Assembly (NCBI RefSeq): GCF_002197845.1
Contig: NZ_NIDE01000014.1
Span: 744,001-808,000 of the forward strand
Source: Fimbriiglobus ruber
GTDB lineage: Bacteria > Planctomycetota > Planctomycetia > Gemmatales > Gemmataceae
Reading direction: 5' to 3'
DNA: 64,000 nt
The translations under genes and the position numbers were made by a program. A model generated the notes under the pieces. It ran no database searches. It was not told the origin of the DNA and saw only the letters and a list, made by a program, of their open reading frames with translations. Below are positions 34,308-43,168 of the stretch, piece by piece. Position 1 is the stretch's first letter; every line of letters starts with the position of its first letter.

Positions 34308-34904
34308 GTGGCACTGGACCAGGACGCGATCCTCCCCGGGGAGGAAAACGAGTGGATTGCTGCCGCCCAGGCGGGCGACCGGCAGGCGTTCGCCCGCCTC
34401 GTCGACCGCTACTGGGACCGGCTCTACCGGTGGCTGTACCACCTGACCCGGGACCGCCACAAAGCCGAAGACCTGGCCCAGGAAACCTTCCTCAAAGTGC
34501 TCGCGGCCCTAGGCTCGTTTCGGCCCGGGAGTAACTTTCGCGCGTGGTTGTTCCGGATCGGGCACAACAACTTCGTGAACCTCAAGCGGACCGAGAAGCG
34601 GACCGGGCACCCGCTGTCGGAAGACACCCCCGGCCCAAGTGTGGGCGCCCCCGAGGACGCCGCGGCCGACCGCGAGGCGTTGCAGGTGGTGGCGAAGGCG
34701 GTGGCCGAGCTGCCGCCCGAGTTCCGGGCGGCCCTCATGCTGCGGGCGGACGAGGGACTTTCCTTTAAGGAAGTGGCCGCGATCCTGAATATCACGGAAG
34801 AAACTGCCCGCTGGCGCGTATTTAAGGCGCGGCAGAAATTGGTGAAAGTCCTGGCCCCCGAACTGTTGCCCCCAGGCGTGGGTGAAGGCGAGCGGGGGAC
34901 GTAA
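34308..34904 (+). CDS. ECF-family RNA polymerase sigma factor
   Basis: About 198 residues from GTG 34308; the frame stays open upstream to 33915 but conservation starts here, and the exact start is uncertain. Region 2 is clear (FARLVDRYWDRLYRWLYHLT, HKAEDLAQETFLKVLAAL, FRAWLFRIGHNNFVNLKR), as is region 4 (LPPEFRAALMLRADEGLSFK, EVAAILNITEETARWRVFKA). It would direct polymerase to a stress or envelope regulon. The next gene, 33 bp on, has a zinc-type anti-sigma domain and is its probable partner. Confidence 0.9.
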   Translation: MALDQDAILPGEENEWIAAAQAGDRQAFARLVDRYWDRLYRWLYHLTRDRHKAEDLAQETFLKVLAALGSFRPGSNFRAWLFRIGHNNFVNLKRTEKRTGHPLSEDTPGPSVGAPEDAAADREALQVVAKAVAELPPEFRAALMLRADEGLSFKEVAAILNITEETARWRVFKARQKLVKVLAPELLPPGVGEGERGT

Positions 34905-34937
34905 GTCCCCTGATTCTGGGAATGCTTTTGGTGTCTT

Positions 34938-35744
34938 ATGAAATGTGAAGTCGTCCAAAACCGACTCCTCGCCCTCCCGGACTCGCACCGGGTGCCGGAC
35001 GACCTCCGCGCCCACGTAACCACCTGCACGGGTTGCACGGCGTTTCTGGCCACGGCCGCCCGGCTCGACGGCCTGCTCGCGGCCCTGCCCGTCCCGCAGT
35101 CGTCCGCGGACGTGAAGGCCGCGTTTCTGGAGCGGGTGACGGAGGCCGGGCCGGTCATCAAACGGATTCCGACGATCCCCCGCCCTGATTCGACCATCGA
35201 CCTACGGGCCGTGTTGATGAAGAACGGCCGCTGGAAGTACGCCGGCGCCTTGGCCGCGAGTCTCTTAATCGGCGCCGGAGTGTGGGTCGCCGTGGGCGGG
35301 AAGCGGGCGCCCGGGCAGCCCGAAACCGTCGCTTTGAAGCACGAACTGCTCAACCGCGAGGTCAAACACTTCGACGAGTTGGCGAACGCGACCACGCCGC
35401 CCGAGCGGATCGCCGTCTGGTCGGCCGTCGCGGCCGACCTGCGGGGCGAGGCGAAGGCTCTGTATGTCGCCGCACAGGAACCGGAGATGCGGGCGCTGGC
35501 TCGGATGTACGAAAAGGCGGTCCGGGAGGGGGTCGTGGCCCAGGCCGAGCTGCTGTCCCCCGCGCCGATGCCGACGGCCGAGAAGCGGGAAGCGCTGACC
35601 GAGGCCGCCAACCGGTTGACAGAAGCCGAGGCCGAGGCCACCAGCCTCGCGGCCACGGCCCCGCCCCAGTCCAAGAACGCACTGCTGGCGATCGCGAAAA
35701 CAGCCAAGGACGGGAAAACCAAACTACTAGCCCTCCGTGGGTAG
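34938..35744 (+). CDS. transmembrane anti-sigma factor (zinc-binding type)
   Basis: 268 residues from ATG 34938. The first ~40 residues carry the HxxxCxxC motif of ZAS anti-sigma domains (HVTTCTGCTAF). A single membrane helix (YAGALAASLLIGAGVWVAVG) at ~100 leads to an extracytoplasmic, helical, Ala/Glu-rich domain with coiled-coil tendency (EALTEAANRLTEAEAEATSL). This layout fits a sensor that holds the upstream ECF sigma until an envelope signal arrives. Confidence 0.85.
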   Translation: MKCEVVQNRLLALPDSHRVPDDLRAHVTTCTGCTAFLATAARLDGLLAALPVPQSSADVKAAFLERVTEAGPVIKRIPTIPRPDSTIDLRAVLMKNGRWKYAGALAASLLIGAGVWVAVGGKRAPGQPETVALKHELLNREVKHFDELANATTPPERIAVWSAVAADLRGEAKALYVAAQEPEMRALARMYEKAVREGVVAQAELLSPAPMPTAEKREALTEAANRLTEAEAEATSLAATAPPQSKNALLAIAKTAKDGKTKLLALRG

Positions 35745-35755
35745 GGGGCACCATA

Positions 35756-36277
35756 ATGAACCGCACACTCCTGACCCTGATCGTCGCCGCCGCAGTCTCT
35801 GCGTGGGCGTCCGCGCAGAACACCGCCCCCGGCCCGATCGCAGCCGACCAGCTGAAACTGCTGCAGGGCAACCGCACGTTGCTCGAACACCTCCTCGACC
35901 ACAGCCTCAAGGTGTCGAGCGCGGGCACCGCTCTGGAGCGGGCGGAAGAGTGCCGTCGGACCGCCGTCACGATCGGCGACGAACTGAAGTCGGCCGCCGA
36001 AGACCCGTCCCCGAACGCCGACCGCGTGGCCGAGCTGAGCGAACACGTCGCCACCGTCGTCCGCGACGGCCTGACCCCGACACTCTCGGAAGCCCGGCGC
36101 CAGATCCACCCCGGGTCGCCGGATTTCGAGCGATTGGAAAAAGAGCAGAAACTGGTGAAGTCCGAACTGGCCAAGGTCCAGCAGTGGATTCCGAGCGAGG
36201 GGAAGGTCGCCCAGTCGCCGAAGGTGAAGGACGCCCGGGGCAAGTTGGCCGCGGCGGTCGAAGAGCTGCAGAAGTAA
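35756..36277 (+). CDS. secreted helical protein of the sigma/anti-sigma operon
   Basis: 173 residues from ATG 35756, 11 bp past the anti-sigma stop and behind TAGGGGG. Signal peptide LLTLIVAAAVSAWASAQ. The mature part is all-helical (LLEHLLDHSLKVSSAGTALE, LEKEQKLVKSELAKVQQWI). It resembles the outer domain of the anti-sigma protein in composition, so it may bind it or act as a signal. No family recognised. Confidence 0.7.
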   Translation: MNRTLLTLIVAAAVSAWASAQNTAPGPIAADQLKLLQGNRTLLEHLLDHSLKVSSAGTALERAEECRRTAVTIGDELKSAAEDPSPNADRVAELSEHVATVVRDGLTPTLSEARRQIHPGSPDFERLEKEQKLVKSELAKVQQWIPSEGKVAQSPKVKDARGKLAAAVEELQK

Positions 36278-36318
36278 GCGTGTCCGGTTCGCCCCGGCGA
36301 CGACGCCGGCTGACACGC
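36278..36318 (+). terminator. hairpin after the sigma operon, no T run
   Basis: Arms 36278-36284 with 36312-36318 (GCGTGTC/GACACGC) enclose a second stem, 36294-36299 with 36304-36309 (CCGGCG/CGCCGG). It begins at once after the stop codon. Without a T tract it may be a weak or Rho-assisted terminator or an mRNA 3' end protector. Confidence 0.4.
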
Positions 36319-36556
36319 CGTCTACTGAGTCGATCACGTCCCGCACGACACCCGGATGCGGGCGATCCTCGTTCCCGTCGATTTCGACACTTCTTTTGAC
36401 GCCGGCTCCTTCCACCCAAAGACAGCCGCGGACCGCGCGGGCGGAAACTCGCTCGCGGGCGGTCACCCCCTTGATTCCGAGCCCGGCCCGGTCGACAATT
36501 CGGTTCCCCCGGCACCCCGTTCGGGTGCCGCCCCCCACTTCCTGTTCGGAGTACCC

Positions 36557-37840
36557 ATGCGCCGCATACTCCCCGTGCTGCTCGGGGCCGCCGCCCTGAT
36601 CGCGTCGCCGCCGGCCGCGCCCGCGGTGGATCGTGACCAGCTCGTCCCGGCCAAACTACCGAGCCACTCCGAGTGGCCCGACCCGCTCGTGACGTTCGAT
36701 GGCCAGAAGGTGACGACGAAAGAAGACTGGGCCACGAAGCGGCGGCCGGAACTCAAGATGTTGTTCGAGGAGCTGATGTACGGCCGGTATCCGACCGTGA
36801 AGACGAACGTGACCGGCAAGGTCGTCCACGAGGACAAAGAAGCCTACGGCGGAAAAGCCACACTCCGGGAAGTGGCCGTGTCGGTCGGGGTGCCGGGGGC
36901 GCCGCCGTTTTACCTACTACTCGTCACGCCGAACAAGCACACCGGCCCGGTCCCGCTGTTCGTCGGCCTCAATTTCTCGGGCAATCACACGTTGACGGCC
37001 GACCCGAAGGTCCGCATCCCGGACGGCTGGATCTACCCGAACTCCCCCGGCGTGAAAGACGGCAAGGCGACCGAGGCCGACCGCGGGAAGGTACTCGATG
37101 TTTGGCCGTTCGAGACGATCGTCGACCACGGGTACGCTGTGGCAACGGTCTACAGCGGCGACATCATCCCGGACAACCAGAACGTCCGCGGCGGACTGGC
37201 GGACGTGGTGATGCCGGTGGCGGCGGGTAAGAAGGCCCCGTGGGAGACGGCGACGGTCATGGCGTGGGCGTGGGGCGTTCACCGCGCGGTGGATTACCTC
37301 CAGACGCTGCCGGAGATCGACGCCAAACGGATCGCCACGGTCGGCCACTCGCGGCTGGGTAAGGCGGCGATCGTGACGGCCGCCTTCGACGACCGGATCG
37401 CGCTGGCGATCCCGCACCAGGCCGGGTGCGGCGGGACCGCACCGGACCGCCGCAAGAACCCCAAGAGCGAACCCCTCGACCGCATTAACAAAACGTTCCC
37501 GCACTGGTTCTGCGACAACTTCAAGGCGTTCAACGACGACGCCACGAAGCTCCCATTCGACCAACACTGCCTGGTCGCGATCTGTGCCCCGCGGCCGGTC
37601 CTGTTCACCAACGCGACGGACGACCAGTGGGCCGACCCGCCCGGCCAGTTCGAGGTGTTGAAGGCCGCCACGCCGGTCTACAAGCTTCTCGGCGTCGACG
37701 GCGTGGTCGAAGGAGCCGCGCCGGTGGAAGGCAAGCTCACCGACAGCCGGCTCGGGTACTGGATTCGGCCGGGTAAGCACTCGATGAACCGCGACGATTG
37801 GGCGGTTTTCATTCAGTACGCGGACAAATGGCTGAAGTAA
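36557..37840 (+). CDS. CE15-type glucuronoyl esterase-like alpha/beta hydrolase
   Basis: 427 residues from ATG 36557, signal peptide LPVLLGAAALIASPPAAPA. The serine motif VGHSRLGKAA is the GxSRxGK signature of bacterial CE15 glucuronoyl esterases, which cut ester bonds between lignin and glucuronoxylan. HQAGCGGTAPDRR and the final RPGKHSMNRDDW (probable His) fit the same family; LLVTPNKHTGPVPLFVGLNF is the usual core start. Annotated relatives are sometimes called acetylxylan esterases. Exported; a role in polysaccharide use is inferred. Confidence 0.82.
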   Translation: MRRILPVLLGAAALIASPPAAPAVDRDQLVPAKLPSHSEWPDPLVTFDGQKVTTKEDWATKRRPELKMLFEELMYGRYPTVKTNVTGKVVHEDKEAYGGKATLREVAVSVGVPGAPPFYLLLVTPNKHTGPVPLFVGLNFSGNHTLTADPKVRIPDGWIYPNSPGVKDGKATEADRGKVLDVWPFETIVDHGYAVATVYSGDIIPDNQNVRGGLADVVMPVAAGKKAPWETATVMAWAWGVHRAVDYLQTLPEIDAKRIATVGHSRLGKAAIVTAAFDDRIALAIPHQAGCGGTAPDRRKNPKSEPLDRINKTFPHWFCDNFKAFNDDATKLPFDQHCLVAICAPRPVLFTNATDDQWADPPGQFEVLKAATPVYKLLGVDGVVEGAAPVEGKLTDSRLGYWIRPGKHSMNRDDWAVFIQYADKWLK

Positions 37841-37970
37841 CCGCGGGGCGTGAACCCTGTCGATTACCAACATCCTGGTGGGTCCAGCGTTCGTGCCGCG
37901 GGCGCGAGTACGCAGCCCACGCCGCCCGGAACACCGGTGCGATGGACAACGCGAAGCGGTGACCGTTGCC

Positions 37971-38031
37971 CCGGTGTTCACCGCCGGGTAGCGTCACCGC
38001 ATGACCCGCCAGCCGACCGCAATAGGGAGAG
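37971..38031 (+). repeat. leader repeated before the LRR genes
   Basis: The ~60 bp before LRR gene 1 (beginning CCGGTGTTCACCGCCGGGTA and ending GGGAGAG) recur almost unchanged before LRR gene 2 (39973-40034) and in diverged form before LRR gene 3 (41338-41401). The likeness runs on into the first ~160 bp of coding sequence. This marks tandem duplication including the upstream control region. Confidence 0.8.
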
Positions 38032-39855
38032 ATGATGTTCAAGACTCTGGCGTTCGCTCTCGCGTTGTCGGGGCTGTGTCTGTGTTCATCGTCTCGGGCC
38101 GACGACGCCGAGGATAAGACCATCGCGTTCGTGAGGGAACTCGGCGGGAGGGTCACCCGCGACGAGAAGGCACCCGGAAAACCGGTCATCTTCGTATACC
38201 TGAGCGTCACGCAGGTGACAGACGCGGACCTGAAGGAACTGGCTAAACTTAAGGACCTCACCTCACTCGACCTGAGTGTCACACGGGTGACGGGCGCGGG
38301 GCTGAGGGAATTGGCCACACTTAAAAACCTCACCATACTCGACCTGTCCCGCACGAATGTGACGGACGCGGGGCTAAAGGAAGTGGCCACGCTCAAGAAC
38401 CTCACCACGCTCGACCTAAGCGAGATGCGGGTGACGGACGCGAGCCTGAAGGAATTGGCCACGCTCAAGAATCTCACCACGCTCCGCTTGCACCGCGCGG
38501 AGATGACGGACATGAAGATGAAAGAACTGGCCACACTCACAAATCTCACCACCCTCGATCTGTCCGGCACGCCAATATCGGACGTGGGTCTGATGGAACT
38601 GGCCACACTTACAAATCTCACCACGCTCAACTTGTCCATCACGAAGGTGACCGGTGTGGGGCTGAAAGAACTGGCCGCCCACAAAAACCTCACCACACTC
38701 GACCTGAGCGTCACGCGGGTGACGGACGCGGGGCTGAGGGAATTGGCCACACTTAAAAACCTCACCACGCTCGACCTGTCCCACACGGAGGTGACGGACG
38801 CGGGGCTAAAGCAACTGGCCACGCTCAAGAACCTCACCACGCTCGACCTGTCCTATCTGGAGGCGGCTGATACAGGGCTGAAGGAACTGGCCACGCTTAA
38901 GAACCTCACTACGCTCCGCTTGCACCGCACGAGGGAAGTAGGGCTGAAGGGACTGGCTACACTCACAAACCTCGCCACACTCGACTTGTCTGGCACGCCG
39001 GTGACAGACGTGGGGCTAAAAGAACTGGCCGCCCTCACGAAACTTACCGAACTCGACCTGAGGGACACGAAAGTGAGAGACGCGGGGCTGAAGGAACTGG
39101 CCGTGATCAAAAACCTCACCAAACTCTATCTGGGCGACACGAAAGTGACGGGCGTGGGGCTGGGAGAGTTGGCCGCCCTTAAAAACCTCACCGTACTCGT
39201 TCTGTACCACACGCCGGTGGCGGACGCGGGGCTGAAGGAACTGGCCACACTCACGAACCTCACCACACTCTCCCTGGCCGAGACGGCGGTGACAGACGCG
39301 GGGCTGAAGGAACTGGCCGCCCTCAAAAACCTCACCACACTCATCCTGAGCGAAACGAAAGTGACGGACGCAGGGCTGAAAGAGTTGGCCCCCCTCACGA
39401 AACTCACCGAACTCTACCTGAACGACACGTCCGTGACGGGCGTGGGGCTGGGAGAGTTGGCCGCCCTTAAAAACCTCACCGAACTCGTTCTATACCACAC
39501 GCCGGTGGCGGACGCGGGGCTGAAGGAAGTGGCTGCGTTCACGAACCTCACCACGCTTTCTCTGGGCGACACGAAGGTGACGGACGCGGGGTTGAAGGAA
39601 CTTGCCCCACTCACGAAACTCACCCACCTCGAACTGTACGGCACAAAGGTGACGGACGCGGGGTTGAAGAAACTGGTTGCACTTGGGAATCTTAACAAAC
39701 TCTACCTGGGCGACACGAAGGTGACGAGCGCGGGCCTGAAGGAACTGGCCGCCCTCAAGAGCCTCACCTTCCTCAATCTGGAAAATACGAATGTGACTGA
39801 CGAGGAGTTGAAGGAACTCCAACAGGCACTCCCGAACTGCGATTTCAGGAAGTAA
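38032..39855 (+). CDS. exported leucine-rich-repeat protein, paralogue 1 of 3
   Basis: 607 residues from ATG 38032 (a second ATG follows at 38035), with GGGAGAG before it. Signal peptide LAFALALSGLCLCSSSRA, then a ~25-residue spacer (FVRELGGRVTRDEKAPGKPV) and about 22 repeats of 24 residues of the type VTDAGLKELATLKNLTTLDL. The C-terminal cap is DEELKELQQALPNCDFRK. The repeats form an LRR solenoid for binding other proteins or sugars outside the cytoplasm. First of three tandem paralogues. Confidence 0.88.
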   Translation: MMFKTLAFALALSGLCLCSSSRADDAEDKTIAFVRELGGRVTRDEKAPGKPVIFVYLSVTQVTDADLKELAKLKDLTSLDLSVTRVTGAGLRELATLKNLTILDLSRTNVTDAGLKEVATLKNLTTLDLSEMRVTDASLKELATLKNLTTLRLHRAEMTDMKMKELATLTNLTTLDLSGTPISDVGLMELATLTNLTTLNLSITKVTGVGLKELAAHKNLTTLDLSVTRVTDAGLRELATLKNLTTLDLSHTEVTDAGLKQLATLKNLTTLDLSYLEAADTGLKELATLKNLTTLRLHRTREVGLKGLATLTNLATLDLSGTPVTDVGLKELAALTKLTELDLRDTKVRDAGLKELAVIKNLTKLYLGDTKVTGVGLGELAALKNLTVLVLYHTPVADAGLKELATLTNLTTLSLAETAVTDAGLKELAALKNLTTLILSETKVTDAGLKELAPLTKLTELYLNDTSVTGVGLGELAALKNLTELVLYHTPVADAGLKEVAAFTNLTTLSLGDTKVTDAGLKELAPLTKLTHLELYGTKVTDAGLKKLVALGNLNKLYLGDTKVTSAGLKELAALKSLTFLNLENTNVTDEELKELQQALPNCDFRK

Positions 39856-40034
39856 CCAAGAAACCTCGACGCGCCGTTGACAAGGTTCCGCCGGCGCGGG
39901 CGGGCGAGACCATCCGCCGGGCGGTCACGAGTTCGGGTGGCCGCTAATGGACAAGATGAAGTAGCCGTTACTCCGGTGTTCACCGCCGGGTAGCGTCACC
40001 GCATGACCCGCCAATCCGACCGCAATAGGGAGAG

Positions 40035-41288
40035 ATGATGTTCAGGACTCTGGCGTTCGCTCTCGCGTTGTCGGGGCTGTGTCTGTGTTCATCGTCTCGG
40101 GCCGACAACGCCGAGGACAAGACCATCGCGTTCGTGAGGGAACTCGGCGGGAGGGTCACCCGCGACGAGAAGGCACCCGGAAAACCGGTCATCTCGGTCG
40201 GCCTGTCCCACACGAAGGTGACGGACGTGGGTCTGAAGGAACTGGCTGTCTTCACGAACCTCACCGAACTCGACCTGTCCCATACGAAGGTGACGGACGT
40301 GGGTTTGAAGGAACTGGCTGTCTTCACGAACCTCACCGAACTCGACCTGTCCCATACGAAGGTGACGGACGTGGGTCTGAAGGAACTGATCGTCCTCACG
40401 AACCTCACCTCACTCACCCTGGGCGGCACGACCGTGACGGACGCGGGTCTGAAGGAACTGATCGTACTCAAGAACCTTGCCTACCTCACCCTGTTTGACA
40501 CGCCCGTGACGGACACGGGCTTGAAGGAACTGATCGTACTCCGGAACCTCGACACGCTCGATCTGGGCGGCACGAAGGTGACGGACGCGGGCCTGAAGGA
40601 ACTGATCGTACTCAAGAAACTCACCTCGCTCTATTTGAGCAGCACGCCGGTGACGAGTGCGGGCTTGAAGGAACTGCCCGCACTCCGGAACCTCGACACG
40701 CTTTCTCTGGGCGGCATGAAGCTGACGGGCGCGGATTTGAAGGAACTAGCCCCACTTACAAACCTCAGGATGCTCTCCCTGGTCGGCATGAAGCTGACGG
40801 GCGCGGATTTGAAGGAACTGGCCCCACTCACAAACCTCACCGCACTATTACTGGGCGATACGAAGGTGACGGACGCGGGTCTGAAGGAACTGGCCCCACT
40901 CCGGAACCTCAGGAGGCTCTCCCTGGTCGACGCGGGGGTGACGGACGCGGATCTGAAGGGGCTGGCCGCACTCACGAACCTCACCTTCCTCAATCTGTTT
41001 GACGCGACGGTGACGGACGTGGGGTTGAAGGAACTGGCCGGACTCACGAACCTTACCTGGCTGTCACTGAGCGGCACGAAAGTGACGGACGCGGGCCTGA
41101 AAGATCTGGTCGCACTTACGAATCTCAGGACGCTTTCCCTGGGTCGCACGTACGTGACGGACGCGAGCCTGAAGGAACTGGCCGCCTTCAAGAAACTTAC
41201 CACGCTCCACTTGATCAGCACGAGGGTAACGGATAGGGGCCTGAAGGAACTCCAGCAGGCACTCCCGAAGTGCAAAATCACGAAGTAG
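40035..41288 (+). CDS. exported leucine-rich-repeat protein, paralogue 2 of 3
   Basis: 417 residues; starts as MFRTLAFALALSGLCLCSSS and shares almost every base of leader and signal sequence with paralogue 1. It has fewer 24-residue repeats (about 15). The first three, from 40202, are near-perfect 72-bp DNA copies encoding VTDVGLKELAVFTNLTELDL, so the array is still growing or shrinking. The cap is DRGLKELQQALPKCKITK. Confidence 0.88.
   Translation: MMFRTLAFALALSGLCLCSSSRADNAEDKTIAFVRELGGRVTRDEKAPGKPVISVGLSHTKVTDVGLKELAVFTNLTELDLSHTKVTDVGLKELAVFTNLTELDLSHTKVTDVGLKELIVLTNLTSLTLGGTTVTDAGLKELIVLKNLAYLTLFDTPVTDTGLKELIVLRNLDTLDLGGTKVTDAGLKELIVLKKLTSLYLSSTPVTSAGLKELPALRNLDTLSLGGMKLTGADLKELAPLTNLRMLSLVGMKLTGADLKELAPLTNLTALLLGDTKVTDAGLKELAPLRNLRRLSLVDAGVTDADLKGLAALTNLTFLNLFDATVTDVGLKELAGLTNLTWLSLSGTKVTDAGLKDLVALTNLRTLSLGRTYVTDASLKELAAFKKLTTLHLISTRVTDRGLKELQQALPKCKITK
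40202..40417 (+). repeat. 72-bp tandem repeats inside LRR gene 2
   Basis: Units begin at 40202, 40274 and 40346. The first two differ by only a few C/T changes and the third diverges only in its last third. Elsewhere in the gene the same 72-bp unit is recognisable but much more changed. This is a recent in-frame expansion of the LRR array. Confidence 0.85.
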
Positions 41289-41401
41289 TCAAGAAAACGC
41301 GGCGGCCGTTAATGGACAAAGCGAAGTGACCGTTGCCCCGGTGTTCACTGCCGGGTGGCATCACCAGACGTCTCGCCAGTCGACCGGAATCGGGAGAAGC
41401 G

Positions 41402-43165
41402 ATGTTAAAAATTATGGCGTTCGCTCTGGCGTTGTCGGGGCTGTGTCTGTGTTCATCGTCTCGGGCCGACGACGCCGAGGACAAGGCGATCGCGTTTGTG
41501 AGGGAACTCGGCGGGAGGGTCGACCGCGACGAGAAAGCGGCCGGGAAACCGGTCATCGCCGTATCCCTGTGCACCACGCAGGTGACGGACGCAGACCTGA
41601 AGGAACTGGCCACACTTAAAAATCTCACCTCACTCGACCTGAGCCTCACGCGGCTGACGGGCGCTGGGCTGAGGGAACTGGCCAAGCTCACAAACCTCAC
41701 CACACTCGACCTGTCTAGTACGAATGTGACGGACGCGGGGCTAAAGGAACTGGCCACGTTCAAGAACCTCACCACGCTCGACCTGGGCAAGATGCGGGTG
41801 ACGGACGCGAGTCTGAAGGAATTGGCTACACTCACAAAACTCACCACGCTCCGCTTGCACGGCGCGGAGATGACGGACGTGGGGCTGAAGGAACTGGCCA
41901 CACTCACAAAACTCACCACCCTCGATCTGTCCCGCACGCCAATATCGGACGTGGGTCTGAAGGAACTGGCCACACTTAAAAATCTCACCACACTCAACCT
42001 GTCCTTTACGAAGGTGACGGGCGTGGGGTTGAAAGAACTGGCCACACTCAAAACCCTCACCACACTCGACCTGAGCATCACGCCGATGACGAGCGTGGGG
42101 TTGAAAGAACTGGGCACGCTCACGAACCTCACCACGCTTGACTTGTCTCACATGGAGACGACGGATACAGGGCTAAAGGACCTGGGCACGCTCAAGAACC
42201 TCACCACACTCCGCCTGAGCCGCACGAGGGAGGTGGAGCTGAAAGGGCTGGCTATACTCAAAAACCTCACCACACTCGACTTGTCTGGCACCCCATTAAC
42301 GGACGCGGGGTTGAAAGAAGTGGCCGCCCTCACGAAACTCACCTCGCTCGACCTGGGGCAGACGGGTGTGATGGACGCGGGGCTGAAGGAACTGGCCGCC
42401 CTCACGAAACTCACCACGCTCGACCTGGGCAACACGAAGGTAACGAGCGCGGGGCTGAAAGAACTGACCGGCTTTAAAAACCTCACCGTGCTCGCTCTGT
42501 ACCGAACTCCGGTGGCGGACGCCGGGCTGAAGGAACTGGCCACGCTCACGAACCTCACCGAACTCTACCTGGCCGACACGCCGGTGACGGACGCGGGGCT
42601 GAAGGAACTGAGCACACTCACGAATCTCACCACCCTCATGCTGGACAAAACGAAAGTGTCGGACGCGGGTCTAAAAGAACTTGCTGCCCTCAAAAACATC
42701 GCCCACCTTCACCTGAGCGAGACGAATGTGACAGACGCGGGGCTGAAGGAACTGGCCGCCCTCACGAATCTCACCGAACTCTGGCTAAACGATACGAAGG
42801 TGACGGGCGTGGGGCTGAAAGAACTAGCCGCCTCCATGAAGTTATCCACCCTCATTATGAACGACACGCCGGTGACAGACGCGGGGCTGAAGGAACTGGC
42901 CGCACTCAAAAGCCTTACCACACTCGATCTGTCCTACACGCCGACGTCGGACGCGGGGCTGAAGGAATTAGCCACCCTCACGAAACTCACCGAACTCGAA
43001 CTGACTGGCACACCGGTGACGGACGCGGGGCTGAAAAAACTGATTACTCTTAAGAATCTTACTAACCTATTTCTGGGCGGTACGAAGGTGACGGATGAGG
43101 GGCTGAAAGAATTCCGGCAGGCGCTCCCGAACTGCGGAATCATATTAGACGGCACAAGAGGGTAA
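41402..43165 (+). CDS. exported leucine-rich-repeat protein, paralogue 3 of 3, abutting an IS
   Basis: 587 residues from ATG 41402 (GGGAGAAG upstream); a longer frame to 41333 is only leader. Signal peptide MAFALALSGLCLCSSSRA, about 22 LRR units of 24 residues, cap DEGLKEFRQALPNCGIILDG. The stop TAA (43163-43165) lies inside the 9-bp target duplication of the insertion sequence at 43169, so the gene was hit exactly at its end and stays intact. Any terminator beyond it has been displaced by the IS. Confidence 0.87.
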   Translation: MLKIMAFALALSGLCLCSSSRADDAEDKAIAFVRELGGRVDRDEKAAGKPVIAVSLCTTQVTDADLKELATLKNLTSLDLSLTRLTGAGLRELAKLTNLTTLDLSSTNVTDAGLKELATFKNLTTLDLGKMRVTDASLKELATLTKLTTLRLHGAEMTDVGLKELATLTKLTTLDLSRTPISDVGLKELATLKNLTTLNLSFTKVTGVGLKELATLKTLTTLDLSITPMTSVGLKELGTLTNLTTLDLSHMETTDTGLKDLGTLKNLTTLRLSRTREVELKGLAILKNLTTLDLSGTPLTDAGLKEVAALTKLTSLDLGQTGVMDAGLKELAALTKLTTLDLGNTKVTSAGLKELTGFKNLTVLALYRTPVADAGLKELATLTNLTELYLADTPVTDAGLKELSTLTNLTTLMLDKTKVSDAGLKELAALKNIAHLHLSETNVTDAGLKELAALTNLTELWLNDTKVTGVGLKELAASMKLSTLIMNDTPVTDAGLKELAALKSLTTLDLSYTPTSDAGLKELATLTKLTELELTGTPVTDAGLKKLITLKNLTNLFLGGTKVTDEGLKEFRQALPNCGIILDGTRG

Positions 43166-43168
43166 GTC

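Noticed and set aside
34424-36538. 704-residue minus-strand frame over the sigma/anti-sigma genes
   Set aside because: It lies antiparallel to three well-supported genes, is rich in Arg/Ser/Ala runs and has no domain; it is a high-GC shadow.
38032-43165. Regular 72-bp periodicity suggestive of a CRISPR or satellite array
   Set aside because: The units are coding, in frame and diverged, with no repeat-spacer alternation; they are leucine-rich repeats.
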